Source: DAIRDK01 sp035403225
GTDB taxonomy: Bacteria; Bacteroidota; Bacteroidia; Bacteroidales; FEN-979
Assembly: GCA_035403225.1 (NCBI GenBank)
Contig: DAONET010000002.1
Location: forward strand, 102,204 to 166,203
DNA: 64,000 nt
Reading direction: 5' to 3'
A model generated the notes under the pieces. That model saw only the letters and a list, made by a program, of their open reading frames with translations. It was not told the origin of the DNA and made no database searches. The position numbers and the translations under genes are program-made. The first letter of the stretch is position 1. Every line of letters starts with the position of its first letter. Shown here in pieces: positions 23,515 through 31,680 of the stretch.

Positions 23515-23532
23515 TCTTAATCATGTTTTGCT

Positions 23533-23892
23533 ATGGAAATCAGTATCAATAATATAGATAACATCTCAATCCTCGTCACCCTGCTGGGGTACTTCGTTGT
23601 ATTCGTCGCCCTGGCATTGCTGGTCATCGTCTTCACCAGGATTAAACGGGTCCAGGATTTCTTTGTCCTTAAAAAATGGAAGAAAACCAAGGGAGAAGAA
23701 CCTGTAGCGGAAACCCCGAAACCGGAAATATCCGGCGATGAAAACGCAGCCATCTGCACCGCCCTGTACCTCTATTTTACCGAACTTCATGATGAAGAAA
23801 AATATGTGATGACCATCAAAAAAGTATCAAAAACATATTCACCGTGGAATTCCAAATTGTACGGGACATATAATTCATTAAAACAAAGATAA
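23533..23892 (+). CDS. OadG-like small membrane subunit of the decarboxylase
   Basis: A 119-residue protein with one N-terminal membrane helix (VTLLGYFVVFVALALLVIVF, about residues 13-32) and a polar tail rich in Lys and Glu. This is the layout of the gamma/delta (OadG/MmdD) subunit that holds the carboxyltransferase to the membrane pump. It lies 18 bases after mmdA and 27 bases before the biotin carrier gene. Confidence 0.85.
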   Translation: MEISINNIDNISILVTLLGYFVVFVALALLVIVFTRIKRVQDFFVLKKWKKTKGEEPVAETPKPEISGDENAAICTALYLYFTELHDEEKYVMTIKKVSKTYSPWNSKLYGTYNSLKQR

Positions 23893-23919
23893 TTACAACA
23901 CTTTTCGGAACTATCTGTT

Positions 23920-24351
23920 ATGAAAAAATTTAAATTTACCATCCATGGAAACGATTACGAGGTCGATATCCTTGGATTTGAAGAAAATATTGCAAAAGTC
24001 GAGGTGAACGGAACACAGTATGATGTAGAAGTGCACCGCGATATGAAAGTAACCAAAACCCCTACCCTCGTAAGGGCTGAAGTTCCCAAGCCCCTGCCTA
24101 AAGAAAAACGGATCCAGAAAGTACCCAGCCATACCACGAATGTGGCTATCAAAGCCCCGCTGCCCGGAACCATCGTACAGGTCCTGGTGAAGGTGGGCGA
24201 TGCGGTCACCATCGGACAGAAGATCCTGACCATGGAGGCCATGAAGATGGAAAACAATGTACTCTCTGAAAAAGATGGAACCATTCGCGTAATCAATGTA
24301 AAACCGGGCGATACGGTTCTGCAGAATGACGTCCTTGCCGAAATCGACTAA
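23920..24351 (+). CDS. Biotin carboxyl carrier subunit
   Basis: A 143-residue protein: an N-terminal beta-rich domain, a Pro/Lys linker (about residues 55-75), then a C-terminal biotinyl domain with the canonical TMEAMKMEN motif; the middle Lys (about residue 109) is biotinylated. It shuttles the carboxyl group from the carboxyltransferase to the membrane beta subunit. Confidence 0.93.
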   Translation: MKKFKFTIHGNDYEVDILGFEENIAKVEVNGTQYDVEVHRDMKVTKTPTLVRAEVPKPLPKEKRIQKVPSHTTNVAIKAPLPGTIVQVLVKVGDAVTIGQKILTMEAMKMENNVLSEKDGTIRVINVKPGDTVLQNDVLAEID

Positions 24352-24362
24352 ATCCCTTTTTT

Positions 24363-25739
24363 ATGAAACAATCCAGACTGATTAAAAGCCCGGCGCCCGC
24401 GACACGAAAACTGTTAACCGTTATCGGAGTACTCCTCCTTTTGGTTATCGTCCGTTCGTTTGTTGATTTCCCTTCTCCGGAAATCAGTGCCTCCGCCTCT
24501 CCTGTTACCAGTTCTGTCCAATCCGGGGCCGTTTCATCGGGAACGACCACTGTGTCTGAAAATATCGGAGACGGCCTTGCCCGCTTCTGGTCTTTCACCG
24601 GGTTTGCCAATGTCACCTGGGGGCACCTCCTCATGATGGTCATTGGATTGGCTTTTATCTTTCTGGCTATTAAATTTGAATACGAACCGTTGCTCCTGGT
24701 TCCCATCGGCGTCGGGATCATCATCGGGAATATTCCGTTCCTGCTCAACGCAAACCTGCAAATCGGAATCTATGAACCGGGGAGTGTCATGAACTACCTC
24801 TATTTCGGAGTTCTCAAAGGCATCTATCCCCCCCTGATCTTTCTCGGGATTGGCGCTATGACGGATTTCTCTTCGCTGATCTCCAATCCCAAACTCATGC
24901 TTCTCGGCGCAGCCGCCCAGTTAGGGATCTTTCTGACTTTCCTGGGAGCCCTGTACCTGGGCTTTCATGCTCCGGAAGCAGCTGCCATCGGGATCATCGG
25001 GGGAGCCGACGGACCTACTGCCATTTTCCTCTCATCCCGGTTAGCCAACGGTATCAATATCCTGCAGGATGGAACGGTCGTGAAAAACCTGATCGGCCCC
25101 ATCGCTATCGCCGCTTATTCTTACATGGCCCTGGTTCCTGTCATCCAGCCACCGATCATGCGCTTACTGACGACCAAAAAAGAACGGCTTATCCGGATGA
25201 AACCTCCTCGCACGGTTTCCAAACTCGAAAAGATCCTGTTCCCCATCATCGGTCTCATCCTGACTACTTTCATCGCCCCCAGTGCACTCCCCCTCCTTGG
25301 GATGCTGTTCCTTGGAAATATTCTGAAAGAATCAGGCGTGACCAAACGACTGGCCAATACCGCCAGCAACCCGCTGATCGATATCGTCACCATCATCCTG
25401 GGAATCACGGTCGGGGCTTCTACCCAGGCCGATGTGTTCCTCACCAAAGATTCTGTCCTGATCTTTGGATTAGGAGCCCTGTCATTTATGTTTGCCACGG
25501 CAGGCGGCGTCATCTTCGCCAAGATCATGAACCTCTTCCTGACTAAGGAAAACAAGGTAAATCCGCTGATCGGTTCCGCCGGTGTCTCCGCCGTTCCCGA
25601 CAGCGCCAGGGTCTCTCAGATGGAAGGACTTCGCGAAGATCCCAGTAATCACCTGCTGATGCATGCCATGGCTCCCAATGTAGCAGGAGTCATCGGCTCA
25701 GCCGTGGCAGCCGGTATCTTCTTAAGCTTCTTTATGTAA
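24363..25739 (+). CDS. Sodium-translocating decarboxylase beta subunit
   Basis: A 458-residue polytopic membrane protein of the OadB/MmdB family, with GGADGPTAIFLSSRL (about residues 217-231) and NPLIGSAGVSAVPDSARVSQ (about residues 398-417), the conserved Asp- and Ser-containing Na+-binding regions. The N-terminus has an additional helix followed by a Ser/Thr-rich stretch (about residues 40-65). It decarboxylates carboxybiotin and pumps Na+ outwards, conserving energy from propionate formation. It is the last gene of the operon and converges with the ABC permease. Confidence 0.93.
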   Translation: MKQSRLIKSPAPATRKLLTVIGVLLLLVIVRSFVDFPSPEISASASPVTSSVQSGAVSSGTTTVSENIGDGLARFWSFTGFANVTWGHLLMMVIGLAFIFLAIKFEYEPLLLVPIGVGIIIGNIPFLLNANLQIGIYEPGSVMNYLYFGVLKGIYPPLIFLGIGAMTDFSSLISNPKLMLLGAAAQLGIFLTFLGALYLGFHAPEAAAIGIIGGADGPTAIFLSSRLANGINILQDGTVVKNLIGPIAIAAYSYMALVPVIQPPIMRLLTTKKERLIRMKPPRTVSKLEKILFPIIGLILTTFIAPSALPLLGMLFLGNILKESGVTKRLANTASNPLIDIVTIILGITVGASTQADVFLTKDSVLIFGLGALSFMFATAGGVIFAKIMNLFLTKENKVNPLIGSAGVSAVPDSARVSQMEGLREDPSNHLLMHAMAPNVAGVIGSAVAAGIFLSFFM

Positions 25740-25760
25740 GCTGATACCTGAATTTTTTTT

Positions 25761-27005
25761 TCAGATAGAAGTGCGCATGGCTTCCACCGGATCAAGGTGT
25801 GAAGCCGAAAGAGCCGGGATGATCCCCGAAACGAGCCCGATCAACCCCGATACGCCAATGCCTAACAGGATGTTCCCAACGGTCAGCACCAGATGGAATG
25901 ACGTGACATTGGAGATGATCAGTACCAGGAGGTATACGATCAACAATCCCAGCAGACCTCCGATGAGCGACAGGAAAACCGCTTCGAACAGGAATTCCAG
26001 AAGGATGAAAAAGTTTTTGGCGCCTAACGCCTTCTTGATGCCAATGATGCTGGTCCGCTCTTTGACCGACACAAACATGATATTTGCGATACCGAAACCG
26101 CCCACCAGCAACGAAAATCCGCCAATGATCCATCCTACAATGGCAATGGTCCCGAATACCGCGTCGAATCCTTTGGTGATGATGTCTGTCTGGTTGATCG
26201 AAAAATTATCTTCCGCCGAGGGTTTCAGTTTCCTGACCGACCGCATGATACCGGTCAGCTCATCGATCAACTCATCATTGGGCACACCCGGCTTCGCCTT
26301 CACGATGACCGTCGCATCCATGTCACGCAAGTTAAAAAGCGTTTTGAAATAAGTGGCCGGAATGATGATCCCCTGATCATTGGAATTGCCAAACATATCC
26401 TCCCCCTCTTTTTTGATGACTCCGATCACTTCCACATTGCGGCCCATCAGCTTCAGGTTGCGTCCCACAGGGTTCATCCCGCTGAAAAGATTGGTCGCTA
26501 CATCATTCCCGATAACAGCCACGTTCTTTCCATACCCCAGTTCGGTATAACTGAAATATCTCCCTTCTCCCATCTCAAATTTCCATACTTTATCAAAATC
26601 CTGGGAAACACCGCTGACCGAAACATTCTCCATGTAATTATTGCCGAATTTCAGGGTTTTATTAACGCTTGACATGAATGCAACCGTCTCGGCCAGTGAA
26701 CTTCTTCGCTGGATCTCTTTCATGTCATTCAGGTCTGTCTCCGGACGCTGGTAGTACTTCCACCACGGGTAATCCCCTCCCATCGACCACGGCCACTTCT
26801 GTACATACAACACATTACTTCCCAACGATTCAATGTTCGCCCGGATGGCTCTCTCCATCGAATCGAAAACAGTAAAAACGGAAATGATACAAAAAATCCC
26901 GATGGTGATTCCCAACAAGGATAACAATGTTCGGATCTTATTGGTAATAATGGCTTGAAAAGCGAACAGATAACTCTCTTTGATAAGGCGAAGGATAAAG
27001 ATCAT
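25761..27005 (-). CDS. MacB/FtsX-type ABC permease without adjacent ATPase
   Basis: A 414-residue protein with an N-terminal helix (ITNKIRTLLSLLGITIGIFCIISVFTV region), a MacB-type periplasmic domain and three C-terminal helices with the family motif VKERTSIIGIKKALGAKNFFIL. No ATP-binding gene is adjacent, so its motor must be encoded elsewhere. It diverges from purH; a permease at this place is common in related Bacteroidales genomes. The substrate is unknown. Confidence 0.88.
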   Translation of the reverse strand: MIFILRLIKESYLFAFQAIITNKIRTLLSLLGITIGIFCIISVFTVFDSMERAIRANIESLGSNVLYVQKWPWSMGGDYPWWKYYQRPETDLNDMKEIQRRSSLAETVAFMSSVNKTLKFGNNYMENVSVSGVSQDFDKVWKFEMGEGRYFSYTELGYGKNVAVIGNDVATNLFSGMNPVGRNLKLMGRNVEVIGVIKKEGEDMFGNSNDQGIIIPATYFKTLFNLRDMDATVIVKAKPGVPNDELIDELTGIMRSVRKLKPSAEDNFSINQTDIITKGFDAVFGTIAIVGWIIGGFSLLVGGFGIANIMFVSVKERTSIIGIKKALGAKNFFILLEFLFEAVFLSLIGGLLGLLIVYLLVLIISNVTSFHLVLTVGNILLGIGVSGLIGLVSGIIPALSASHLDPVEAMRTSI

Positions 27006-27162
27006 AGGTTACATTTTTCCGGAATCAGGGTAAAAGTACTCTTTTTTATCACAAACGGGAAACCGTCGTTGTTTGGTACAGCATTTTTTGGTAAAATTGC
27101 AGATTCTGCCGGAAATGTTTTTAACCGGCACGAAAAATTGAATACCAAAAACATAGCTTTGT

Positions 27163-28689
27163 ATGACCGATCAGAAAAAGATAAATTCAGCCCTTATTTC
27201 CGTTTTTTCAAAAGATGGCATCGAAGAGTTAGCCGGATTATTGCAAAAACAGCAAATCCGGATCTTTTCCACCGGCGGAACCTTTGATTTTCTGAAAAGT
27301 AAGGGGATTGATGCCACTTCCATTGAGGATGTCACTACTTATCCTTCTATCCTCGGAGGACGTGTCAAAACCCTTCATCCGAAAATTTTCGGCGGAATCC
27401 TCTGGAGAAGAAACCAGTTGAAAGATGTCGGAGACGTTGAAAAATTTGAAATCCCGTCCATCGATCTCGTCATCGTCGACTTGTATCCTTTCGAAAAAAC
27501 GGTCGCATCAACAGATGCAGAAGAGGAGATCATTGAGAAGATCGATATCGGCGGTATCTCTCTCATCCGGGCTGCCGCCAAGAATTACACCGATGTGCTG
27601 GTCGTTCCTTCTGCAGACTTCTACCAGCCACTGATGAAAATGCTGGAAGAGAACCAAGGGTACACTTCCCTCGAAGACCGCCGGTATTTCGCTGCACAGG
27701 CCTTTAATATCTCTTCCCATTACGATACACAGATCTTCCGGTATTTCAACCGACGCGAAAATATTCCGGCTTTCAAACAAAGTATCCTTTCGCACTACCC
27801 GATGCGGTATGGAGAAAACCCGCATCAGCAGGCTTTCTTCTTCGGAGATCTTCAGCAAACATTTGAAAAACTTCACGGGAAAGACATCTCTTATAACAAC
27901 CTGGTGGATGTTGATGCCGCGGTGAACCTTATCCGCGAATTTACGGAACCTACTGTCGCCGTAATTAAACATACCAACCCCTGTGGACTGGCTTCGCGAA
28001 AAACGCTTCCGGAAGCCTGGAAGGAAGCACTGGCTTGTGATCCGGTCTCTGCTTACGGCGGTGTGATCATCGCCAACCGGATCATCGATGAAGAAACAGC
28101 CCGGGAAATCAATAAGATGTTCTTCGAGATCATCATCGCCGACGGGTATGAAAATAACTCGCTGGAACTCCTTCGATCAAAGAAAAATAGAATAATTTTG
28201 CAGAAAAATTCATTCGCGTTCTCAGACAGACAGTTTAAATCCATTCTGAACGGGGTTCTCGAACAGGAAAAGGACCTTAAAACCGAAGAGGAAACAGATT
28301 TTAAGTATAGCACCGTCGCAAGGCCGACACCGCAGGAAGTTACCGACCTCCTTTTCGCCTTCAAGGCTGTTAAACACCTGAAATCCAATGCCATTGTGCT
28401 TGTCAAAGATAAACAGTTGATTGGCTGTGGAATGGGGCAGACTTCCCGCGTGGATGCCTTGAAACATGCCATTATCAAAGCACATGCCTTCGGTTTTGAT
28501 ACCAAAGGCGCCGTGATGGCATCCGATGCTTACTTCCCCTTCGCCGATTGCGTGGAAATCGCATTCGACGCCGGAGTCAGGACCGTGATCCAACCCGGCG
28601 GATCCATCCGGGATGCTGATTCTGTGAAATTCTGCGATGAGCATGAAATGTCGATGGTCTTCACGGGAGTGAGACACTTTAAACACTAA
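27163..28689 (+). CDS. purH: Bifunctional AICAR transformylase/IMP cyclohydrolase
   Basis: A 508-residue protein with an N-terminal MGS-like IMP cyclohydrolase domain (residues 1-150: STGGTFDFLKSKGI, GGRVKTLHPKIFGGIL) and a C-terminal transformylase domain (MRYGENPHQQAFF; VAVIKHTNPCGLA; SIRDADSV near the end). It catalyses the last two steps of de novo IMP synthesis. It starts the purH-mreB-mreC-mreD run on the plus strand, with an 11-base gap to mreB. Confidence 0.96.
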   Translation: MTDQKKINSALISVFSKDGIEELAGLLQKQQIRIFSTGGTFDFLKSKGIDATSIEDVTTYPSILGGRVKTLHPKIFGGILWRRNQLKDVGDVEKFEIPSIDLVIVDLYPFEKTVASTDAEEEIIEKIDIGGISLIRAAAKNYTDVLVVPSADFYQPLMKMLEENQGYTSLEDRRYFAAQAFNISSHYDTQIFRYFNRRENIPAFKQSILSHYPMRYGENPHQQAFFFGDLQQTFEKLHGKDISYNNLVDVDAAVNLIREFTEPTVAVIKHTNPCGLASRKTLPEAWKEALACDPVSAYGGVIIANRIIDEETAREINKMFFEIIIADGYENNSLELLRSKKNRIILQKNSFAFSDRQFKSILNGVLEQEKDLKTEEETDFKYSTVARPTPQEVTDLLFAFKAVKHLKSNAIVLVKDKQLIGCGMGQTSRVDALKHAIIKAHAFGFDTKGAVMASDAYFPFADCVEIAFDAGVRTVIQPGGSIRDADSVKFCDEHEMSMVFTGVRHFKH

Positions 28690-28700
28690 TAACCGGTAAA

Positions 28701-29714
28701 ATGGGAATATTCACAAAAGAAATAGCTATTGACCTCGGCACGGCCAATACCCTTATCATCTTCAACGATAAAGTGGTGGTCGATGAACCATCTATCGTAG
28801 CCTTTGAACGCGCATCAGGCAAGATCCTGGCAGTGGGTAAAAAAGCCCAGATGATGCAGGGAAAAACCCATGAGAATATAAAAACCATCCGACCCCTGAG
28901 AGGAGGCGTCATCGCCGACTTCCAGGCTACTGAATATATGATCCGGGAATTTATCCGGATGATCGAAGTCAGAAAAACCTGGTTCCCTCCTGCCCTTAAA
29001 ATGGTCATCTGTATCCCTTCCGGAATCACGGAAGTAGAAGAACGGGCTGTCAAGGAATCTGCCGAACAGGCCGGAGCCAAAGAAGTACGCCTGATCCATG
29101 AACCGATGGCCGCTGCTATCGGGATCGGACTCGATGTGCTTGAACCGGTCGGTAACATGGTCATCGATATCGGTGGTGGTACCAGCGAAATCGCTGTCAT
29201 CGCCCTCGGCGGTATCGTGAATAGCCGCTCCATCCGTATCGCGGGTGACGAATTCAATTCCGATATTGAAGAGTACATGCGGAAACAGCATAATATTAAC
29301 GTTGGGGAACGTACTTCCGAACGCATCAAGATCGAAGTCGGCGCCGCTTTGCCCGACATCGATAACCCCCCACCCGAATATGCTGTACACGGAAGAGACC
29401 TCCTCACCGGCATCCCCAAAGAAGTCATTGTCAACCACGCCGAAATCGCACATGCCCTGGATAAATCCATCGCCAAGATCGAAGCAGCGGTTCTGAATGC
29501 CCTCGAAATGACGCCTCCCGAACTTGCTTCCGATATCTTTGAAACAGGTATCTATCTCACCGGCGGCGGCGCACTCCTGCGGGGACTTGACAAACGTCTG
29601 AATATAAAAACCAAACTCAAAGTTCATGTGGCCGAAGATCCCTTACGCGCTGTTGCCCGCGGAACCGGTATCGCCCTCAAGAACTTCGATAAATTCACGT
29701 TCCTGATCAAGTAA
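28701..29714 (+). CDS. mreB: Rod shape-determining protein MreB
   Basis: A 337-residue bacterial actin: phosphate 1 motif IDLGTANTLI, the GMVIDIGGGTSEIAVI-type phosphate 2 motif (about residues 150-170) and TGGGALLRGLD near residue 288. It polymerises on the inner face of the membrane and directs lateral wall synthesis with MreC and MreD, encoded directly downstream. The organism is therefore likely rod-shaped. Confidence 0.96.
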   Translation: MGIFTKEIAIDLGTANTLIIFNDKVVVDEPSIVAFERASGKILAVGKKAQMMQGKTHENIKTIRPLRGGVIADFQATEYMIREFIRMIEVRKTWFPPALKMVICIPSGITEVEERAVKESAEQAGAKEVRLIHEPMAAAIGIGLDVLEPVGNMVIDIGGGTSEIAVIALGGIVNSRSIRIAGDEFNSDIEEYMRKQHNINVGERTSERIKIEVGAALPDIDNPPPEYAVHGRDLLTGIPKEVIVNHAEIAHALDKSIAKIEAAVLNALEMTPPELASDIFETGIYLTGGGALLRGLDKRLNIKTKLKVHVAEDPLRAVARGTGIALKNFDKFTFLIK

Positions 29715-29725
29715 CCTGAAAGGTA

Positions 29726-30562
29726 ATGCGAAACCTTTATCTATTCTTCCGGAAGTACTATTTCTATTTCCTGTTCCTGCTTCTGGAAGTGATTTCGCTG
29801 ATCCTGTTATTCAATTATAACGAATTTCAGAACGCCGCTGTCTATACCTGGTCCCGGCAGGTCTCCGGTTCCTTCAATAGCATGTTCAGAAATATTACCG
29901 AGTATTTCAGCCTCCGCAGTACCAACCGGATACTGACCGAAGAGATCGCCCAGCTTCAGGCCCGCATGCCTGAGGCATTCTATAAGGCCGATACTAATAC
30001 CTTTTTCATTAACGATACCCTCTATAAGGCCGAGTACCGCTACATCTCAGCCCGTGTCATCAGCAATACCACCAACAAGCGCAACAATTTCCTCATGATC
30101 AACAAGGGAAGCTTGAATGGCGTACAAAACAGCATGGGAGTCATCATCGGTAACCGCCTTGTCGGCCAGGTCGTTGGCGTTTCACGCCACTTCAGCTGGG
30201 TAATGTCCTTGCTGAATAAAGACAGCCGCGTCTCCGCTAAATTCAAGAAAAACAACCAGCTGGTTAATGTGGAATGGGACGGCGGTAACTACCGGTACGG
30301 AACCGTCAAAGAAATCCCGAAACACTTCGCGATCGTCCCCGGCGATACCATCATCACCAGTGGCAATTCCGAGATCTTCCCCGAAGGCATCATGGTGGGC
30401 ACTATCCATGACTTTCATATTGCCCCCGATGAAAACTTCAATTCAGCCAGGATCCTGTTCTCTACCGATTTCAACAGCCTTGGTTACGTGGAAGTAGTGC
30501 TTGACATGATGAGAACCGAGAAAGAAGAAGTAAAGACTTCATTTGAGGGAACAGAAGAATGA
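29726..30562 (+). CDS. mreC: Rod shape-determining protein MreC
   Basis: A 278-residue protein with one N-terminal membrane helix (about residues 10-28), a short coiled coil (about 65-80) and the periplasmic MreC beta-domain (MINKGSLNGVQNSMGVII; SRVSAKFKKNNQLVNVEWDG). It links MreB to periplasmic wall enzymes. The gene overlaps mreD by four bases (ATGA at 30559). Confidence 0.94.
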   Translation: MRNLYLFFRKYYFYFLFLLLEVISLILLFNYNEFQNAAVYTWSRQVSGSFNSMFRNITEYFSLRSTNRILTEEIAQLQARMPEAFYKADTNTFFINDTLYKAEYRYISARVISNTTNKRNNFLMINKGSLNGVQNSMGVIIGNRLVGQVVGVSRHFSWVMSLLNKDSRVSAKFKKNNQLVNVEWDGGNYRYGTVKEIPKHFAIVPGDTIITSGNSEIFPEGIMVGTIHDFHIAPDENFNSARILFSTDFNSLGYVEVVLDMMRTEKEEVKTSFEGTEE

Positions 30563-31059
30563 CAGGAAAAAATATCATACGGTTTGTCGTGCTGGTCCTG
30601 CTCCAGGTGTTGGTGCTGAACCACGTCTCCCTCGGCGGATATATCAACCCGTACCTGTATGTCCTCTTCATTCTCTGGCTACCCTTCAATACCACCCGGG
30701 CCGTCTTACTGATTTCGGCCTTCCTGATCGGTTTCACGGTCGATATCTTTTCCAATACCCTTGGATTGAATGCGGCCGCCTCGGTGGCCATGGCCTTCGC
30801 CCGTCCGTTGGTGATCTCCATGATCTCTACCTCCTCCGAATTTGAACCGGGATCACGCCCCTCCATCCACTCACAGGGTGTACGCTGGTTCTTGCTTTAT
30901 ACCATTATCCTGGTCCTGATACACCACTTCGTCCTGTTCTTCCTGGAAATCTTCCGCCTCTCGGAATTTCTGAGTACCCTGATGCGGGTGGGATTGAGCT
31001 CAGCCCTTACCATTGTATTGGTCTTCCTGGCCGAATACCTGACTGTCAGAAAAAAATAA
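30559..31059 (+). CDS. mreD: Rod shape-determining protein MreD
   Basis: A 166-residue membrane protein with about five helices, in the expected place after mreC and translationally coupled to it. MreD sequences vary widely, so the assignment rests on length, hydrophobicity and order. A strong terminator follows directly. The penicillin-binding protein 2 and RodA genes that usually follow are not here. Confidence 0.88.
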   Translation: MTGKNIIRFVVLVLLQVLVLNHVSLGGYINPYLYVLFILWLPFNTTRAVLLISAFLIGFTVDIFSNTLGLNAAASVAMAFARPLVISMISTSSEFEPGSRPSIHSQGVRWFLLYTIILVLIHHFVLFFLEIFRLSEFLSTLMRVGLSSALTIVLVFLAEYLTVRKK

Positions 31060-31080
31060 AGAGGCCCACGGGCCTCTTTC
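31058..31080. terminator. Bidirectional terminator after mreD / tRNA-Cys
   Basis: AAAGAGGCCC-AC-GGGCCTCTTT is a perfect 10-base inverted repeat (31058-31067 with 31070-31079) that begins at the mreD stop codon. A/T runs on both sides let it end the mre operon and, on the other strand, the tRNA-Cys transcript. Confidence 0.8.
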
Positions 31081-31082
31081 CG

Positions 31083-31153
31083 AGGTATCGAGCGGAGTCG
31101 AACCGCTGTACGAGGTTTTGCAGACCTCTGCCTGACCACTCGGCCACGATACC
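31083..31153 (-). tRNA. tRNA-Cys (GCA)
   Basis: On the minus strand GGTATCG pairs with CGATACC as the acceptor stem, followed by a U discriminator as usual for tRNA-Cys. The anticodon arm GAGGT-CTGCAAA-ACCTC gives anticodon GCA, and the T-arm has the GTTCGACTC loop. Length 71 nt; CCA is not encoded. It lies 33 bases after folB on the same strand. Confidence 0.95.
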
Positions 31154-31186
31154 ATTACTTTCTGAAGTGCAAAGATAAGGAAAAAA

Positions 31187-31573
31187 TCAATTTTCCAACA
31201 CACAGCATATCCGTTCAGTCCGGCCTCCAATCGGAGGATTGTGCTTGCATATGCGTACCCGGAGATCGTGAACCCCCGGAAATGCTGCCTTTACTGCATC
31301 CAGTATCCGGCGGGCTACATGCTCCAGTAAACTCGATTTCTGCTCCATCTCCTTTTTCACCACCAGGTATACCTCCTGGTAGTTGACGGTGTCGGCCAGA
31401 CAATCGCTCTGTTCAGCTTTACTGGTGTCACAGGTGAATTCAAGATCGACAGTGAACCAGGTCCCGATAATCTGCTCTTCGGCGAAACAACCATGATAAG
31501 CAAAAAACTCCATGCCGGTAATCTCGATCTTTCCCATATTCATTCCTGTGTTTGACACTTCGAAAGTACTCAT
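31187..31573 (-). CDS. folB: Dihydroneopterin aldolase
   Basis: The 128-residue protein has the FolB features: ITGMEFFAYHGCFAEEQ near the N-terminus (conserved Tyr/His/Gly), FTVDLEF strand, LADTVNYQEVYLVVKKEM and the C-terminal RVRICKHNPPIGG, where the lysine acts in catalysis. It cleaves dihydroneopterin to 6-hydroxymethyl-dihydropterin in folate synthesis. It may start at an internal ATG some ten codons in (MNMGKIEI). It diverges from glnS. Confidence 0.93.
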   Translation of the reverse strand: MSTFEVSNTGMNMGKIEITGMEFFAYHGCFAEEQIIGTWFTVDLEFTCDTSKAEQSDCLADTVNYQEVYLVVKKEMEQKSSLLEHVARRILDAVKAAFPGVHDLRVRICKHNPPIGGRTERICCVLEN

Positions 31574-31612
31574 TTAACGGATACCCCAGACACCAAAATG
31601 GTGAAAATTGAC

Positions 31613-31620
31613 TACTTTTG
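31613..31620 (+). promoter_or_regulatory. -7 element of glnS
   Basis: TACTTTTG, a perfect consensus match, 60 bases before the glnS start codon at 31681 in the divergent folB-glnS gap. No convincing -33 element. Confidence 0.5.
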
Positions 31621-31680
31621 CATCTCCTCTGTCCGTTTTACCGGAGAGGAAGGATAATACTCACCAATGCCTCATTCGAT

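Noticed and set aside
27154..27161. TAGCTTTG as purH promoter
   Set aside because: It matches the -7 consensus but ends one base before the start codon, so transcription would begin inside the gene.
28815..29627. Minus-strand open frame opposite mreB (270 codons)
   Set aside because: Antisense shadow of a highly conserved gene; the product is Asp/His/Phe-rich with no motif or ribosome-binding site.
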